64,000 nt of DNA from Acinetobacter calcoaceticus (lineage in GTDB: Bacteria > Pseudomonadota > Gammaproteobacteria > Pseudomonadales > Moraxellaceae), in NCBI RefSeq assembly GCF_004345325.1, contig NZ_SLVJ01000006.1, forward strand, positions 90,856 through 154,855. The letters run 5' to 3'. A program made the translations under genes and the position numbers. The notes under the pieces are model-generated. The model was not told where the DNA came from. It did no database searches and saw only the letters and a program-made list of their open reading frames with translations. Of the stretch, positions 63,421-64,000 are shown piece by piece (the first letter of the stretch is position 1; each line of letters opens with the position of its first letter).

Positions 63421-63865
63421 TTATACTCACCTCCAGTTGTGAGATTTTCATTTCAGCATAGAATGAATCTTCATTCACTTTTTGTCTAAAACCTAATAGG
63501 TATTAACTAGACTTAAAATAAGTATAATCGATCAAATTGTCACAATACGCTAATCCTTTAAATTTATTGACTTTATTTGAATTAACAACGTGATGATGAT
63601 TTTGTTAAAAATTTATTATTTAACCTTTAAATACAGTGAGTTAGGATTGGCACACTTTACACCTACCTCAATAACCGCTATTAGCTCATCGTCATTAAAT
63701 GCATACTAATATTTAGTCTAATATCTTATTTATTTTACAACTCTATTTTTTTTATTGATATTTTAGTTATTAAATAAAAAAATTCCCTACTTTCAAGCAG
63801 AGAACCAATGCCTACATTGGAATCCATCAGGCAATTTCATTCCTTTAAATTTATATTTCTCGCAT
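63421..63865. other. AT-rich region between MFS gene and 5S rRNA terminator
   Basis: No gene was recognised. CCAATG and CATTGG flank CCTA at 63805-63820, a short palindrome. The promoter of the MFS gene should lie in the first 150 bases. Confidence 0.4.
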
Positions 63866-63902
63866 AAAAAAATCCCCCGATCGGATAGATCGAGGGATTT
63901 TT
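63866..63902 (-). terminator. rRNA operon terminator
   Basis: AATCCCCCGATC and GATCGAGGGATT form a 12-bp stem with one mismatch. The A run on the left is the U tract on the minus strand, just after 5S rRNA. Confidence 0.85.
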
Positions 63903-63911
63903 AGGAATAAT

Positions 63912-64000
63912 GAGCTGGCGATGACTTACTCTCACATGGGTAACCCCACACTACCATCAGCGCAAAGAGGTTTCACTTCTGAGTTCGGGAAGGGATCAGG
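63912..64000 (-). rRNA. rrf: 5S ribosomal RNA, 3' part
   Basis: On the minus strand the sequence reads CCTGATCCCTTCCCGAACTC, then AGTGAAACCTCTTTGCGC, and later TGTGGGGTTACCCATGTGAG, ending CATCGCCAGCTC, as in gammaproteobacterial 5S rRNA. The 5' part and the rest of the rRNA operon lie beyond the right edge. The 3' end is placed to within a few bases. Confidence 0.93.

Overview
The window looks like chromosome from an Acinetobacter-type gammaproteobacterium. The evidence is an OmpA porin of the Acinetobacter type, a BaeSR two-component pair, a moderately AT-rich base composition, and a block of surface-polysaccharide genes between ilvE and aspS, the position of the Acinetobacter lipooligosaccharide (LOS) outer-core locus. 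The species cannot be named from this window alone. I saw no insertion sequence, prophage, integron or CRISPR array.

Layout. 0-6.4 kb: RtcB RNA ligase, two OmpA-domain envelope proteins (one is OmpA itself, with a clear promoter and upstream inverted repeats), a pseudopilin, a thiolase and a VOC protein. 6.4-11.4 kb: the assimilatory sulfite reductase pair (cysI + DUF934), a DUF1543 protein and trpF-trpB. 11.5-14.4 kb: a cobalamin module made of promoter, cobalamin riboswitch, BtuB-type receptor and PduO-type adenosyltransferase. 14.4-22.2 kb: GDPD, fatty-acid desaturase with a candidate DesT/FabR-like operator, SelO, a hairpin carrying DnaA boxes, an L,D-transpeptidase, and baeSR with a divergent repeat-containing lipoprotein. 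22.4-26.4 kb: two paralogous acyl-CoA dehydrogenases. 26.5-33.6 kb: PsiE, RcnB-like, GNAT, PLD-like enzyme, ZnuD-type zinc receptor with a candidate Zur box, and a DUF4184 membrane protein.

33.7-51.5 kb is the most variable and interesting part: aspS, then the putative LOS outer-core locus, then ilvE-glnE. The locus encodes six recognisable glycosyltransferases (two GT2, two tandem GT25, GT4, CgeB-like), an ELM1-type putative transferase, a polysaccharide deacetylase, a GH43-like beta-propeller protein, an LpxL-family acyltransferase and a phosphoethanolamine-transferase-like sulfatase-fold protein. Together these could build, trim, acylate and charge-modify the LOS core. The central genes are visibly more AT-rich than the flanks.

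51.6-64 kb: a soluble GAF-type histidine kinase, tRNA-Leu(CAA) with a near-consensus promoter, queA, a run of small housekeeping or stress genes (rhodanese, yajQ, DUF4442, SnoaL-like lipoprotein, yciA, trxC, hydrolase, DUF442), a 35-residue lipoprotein, a dihydrolipoamide-dehydrogenase-like flavoprotein, an aromatic-acid MFS transporter, and the 3' end of a 5S rRNA gene whose operon continues past the right edge. Many genes end in strong intrinsic terminators, often placed between convergent genes.
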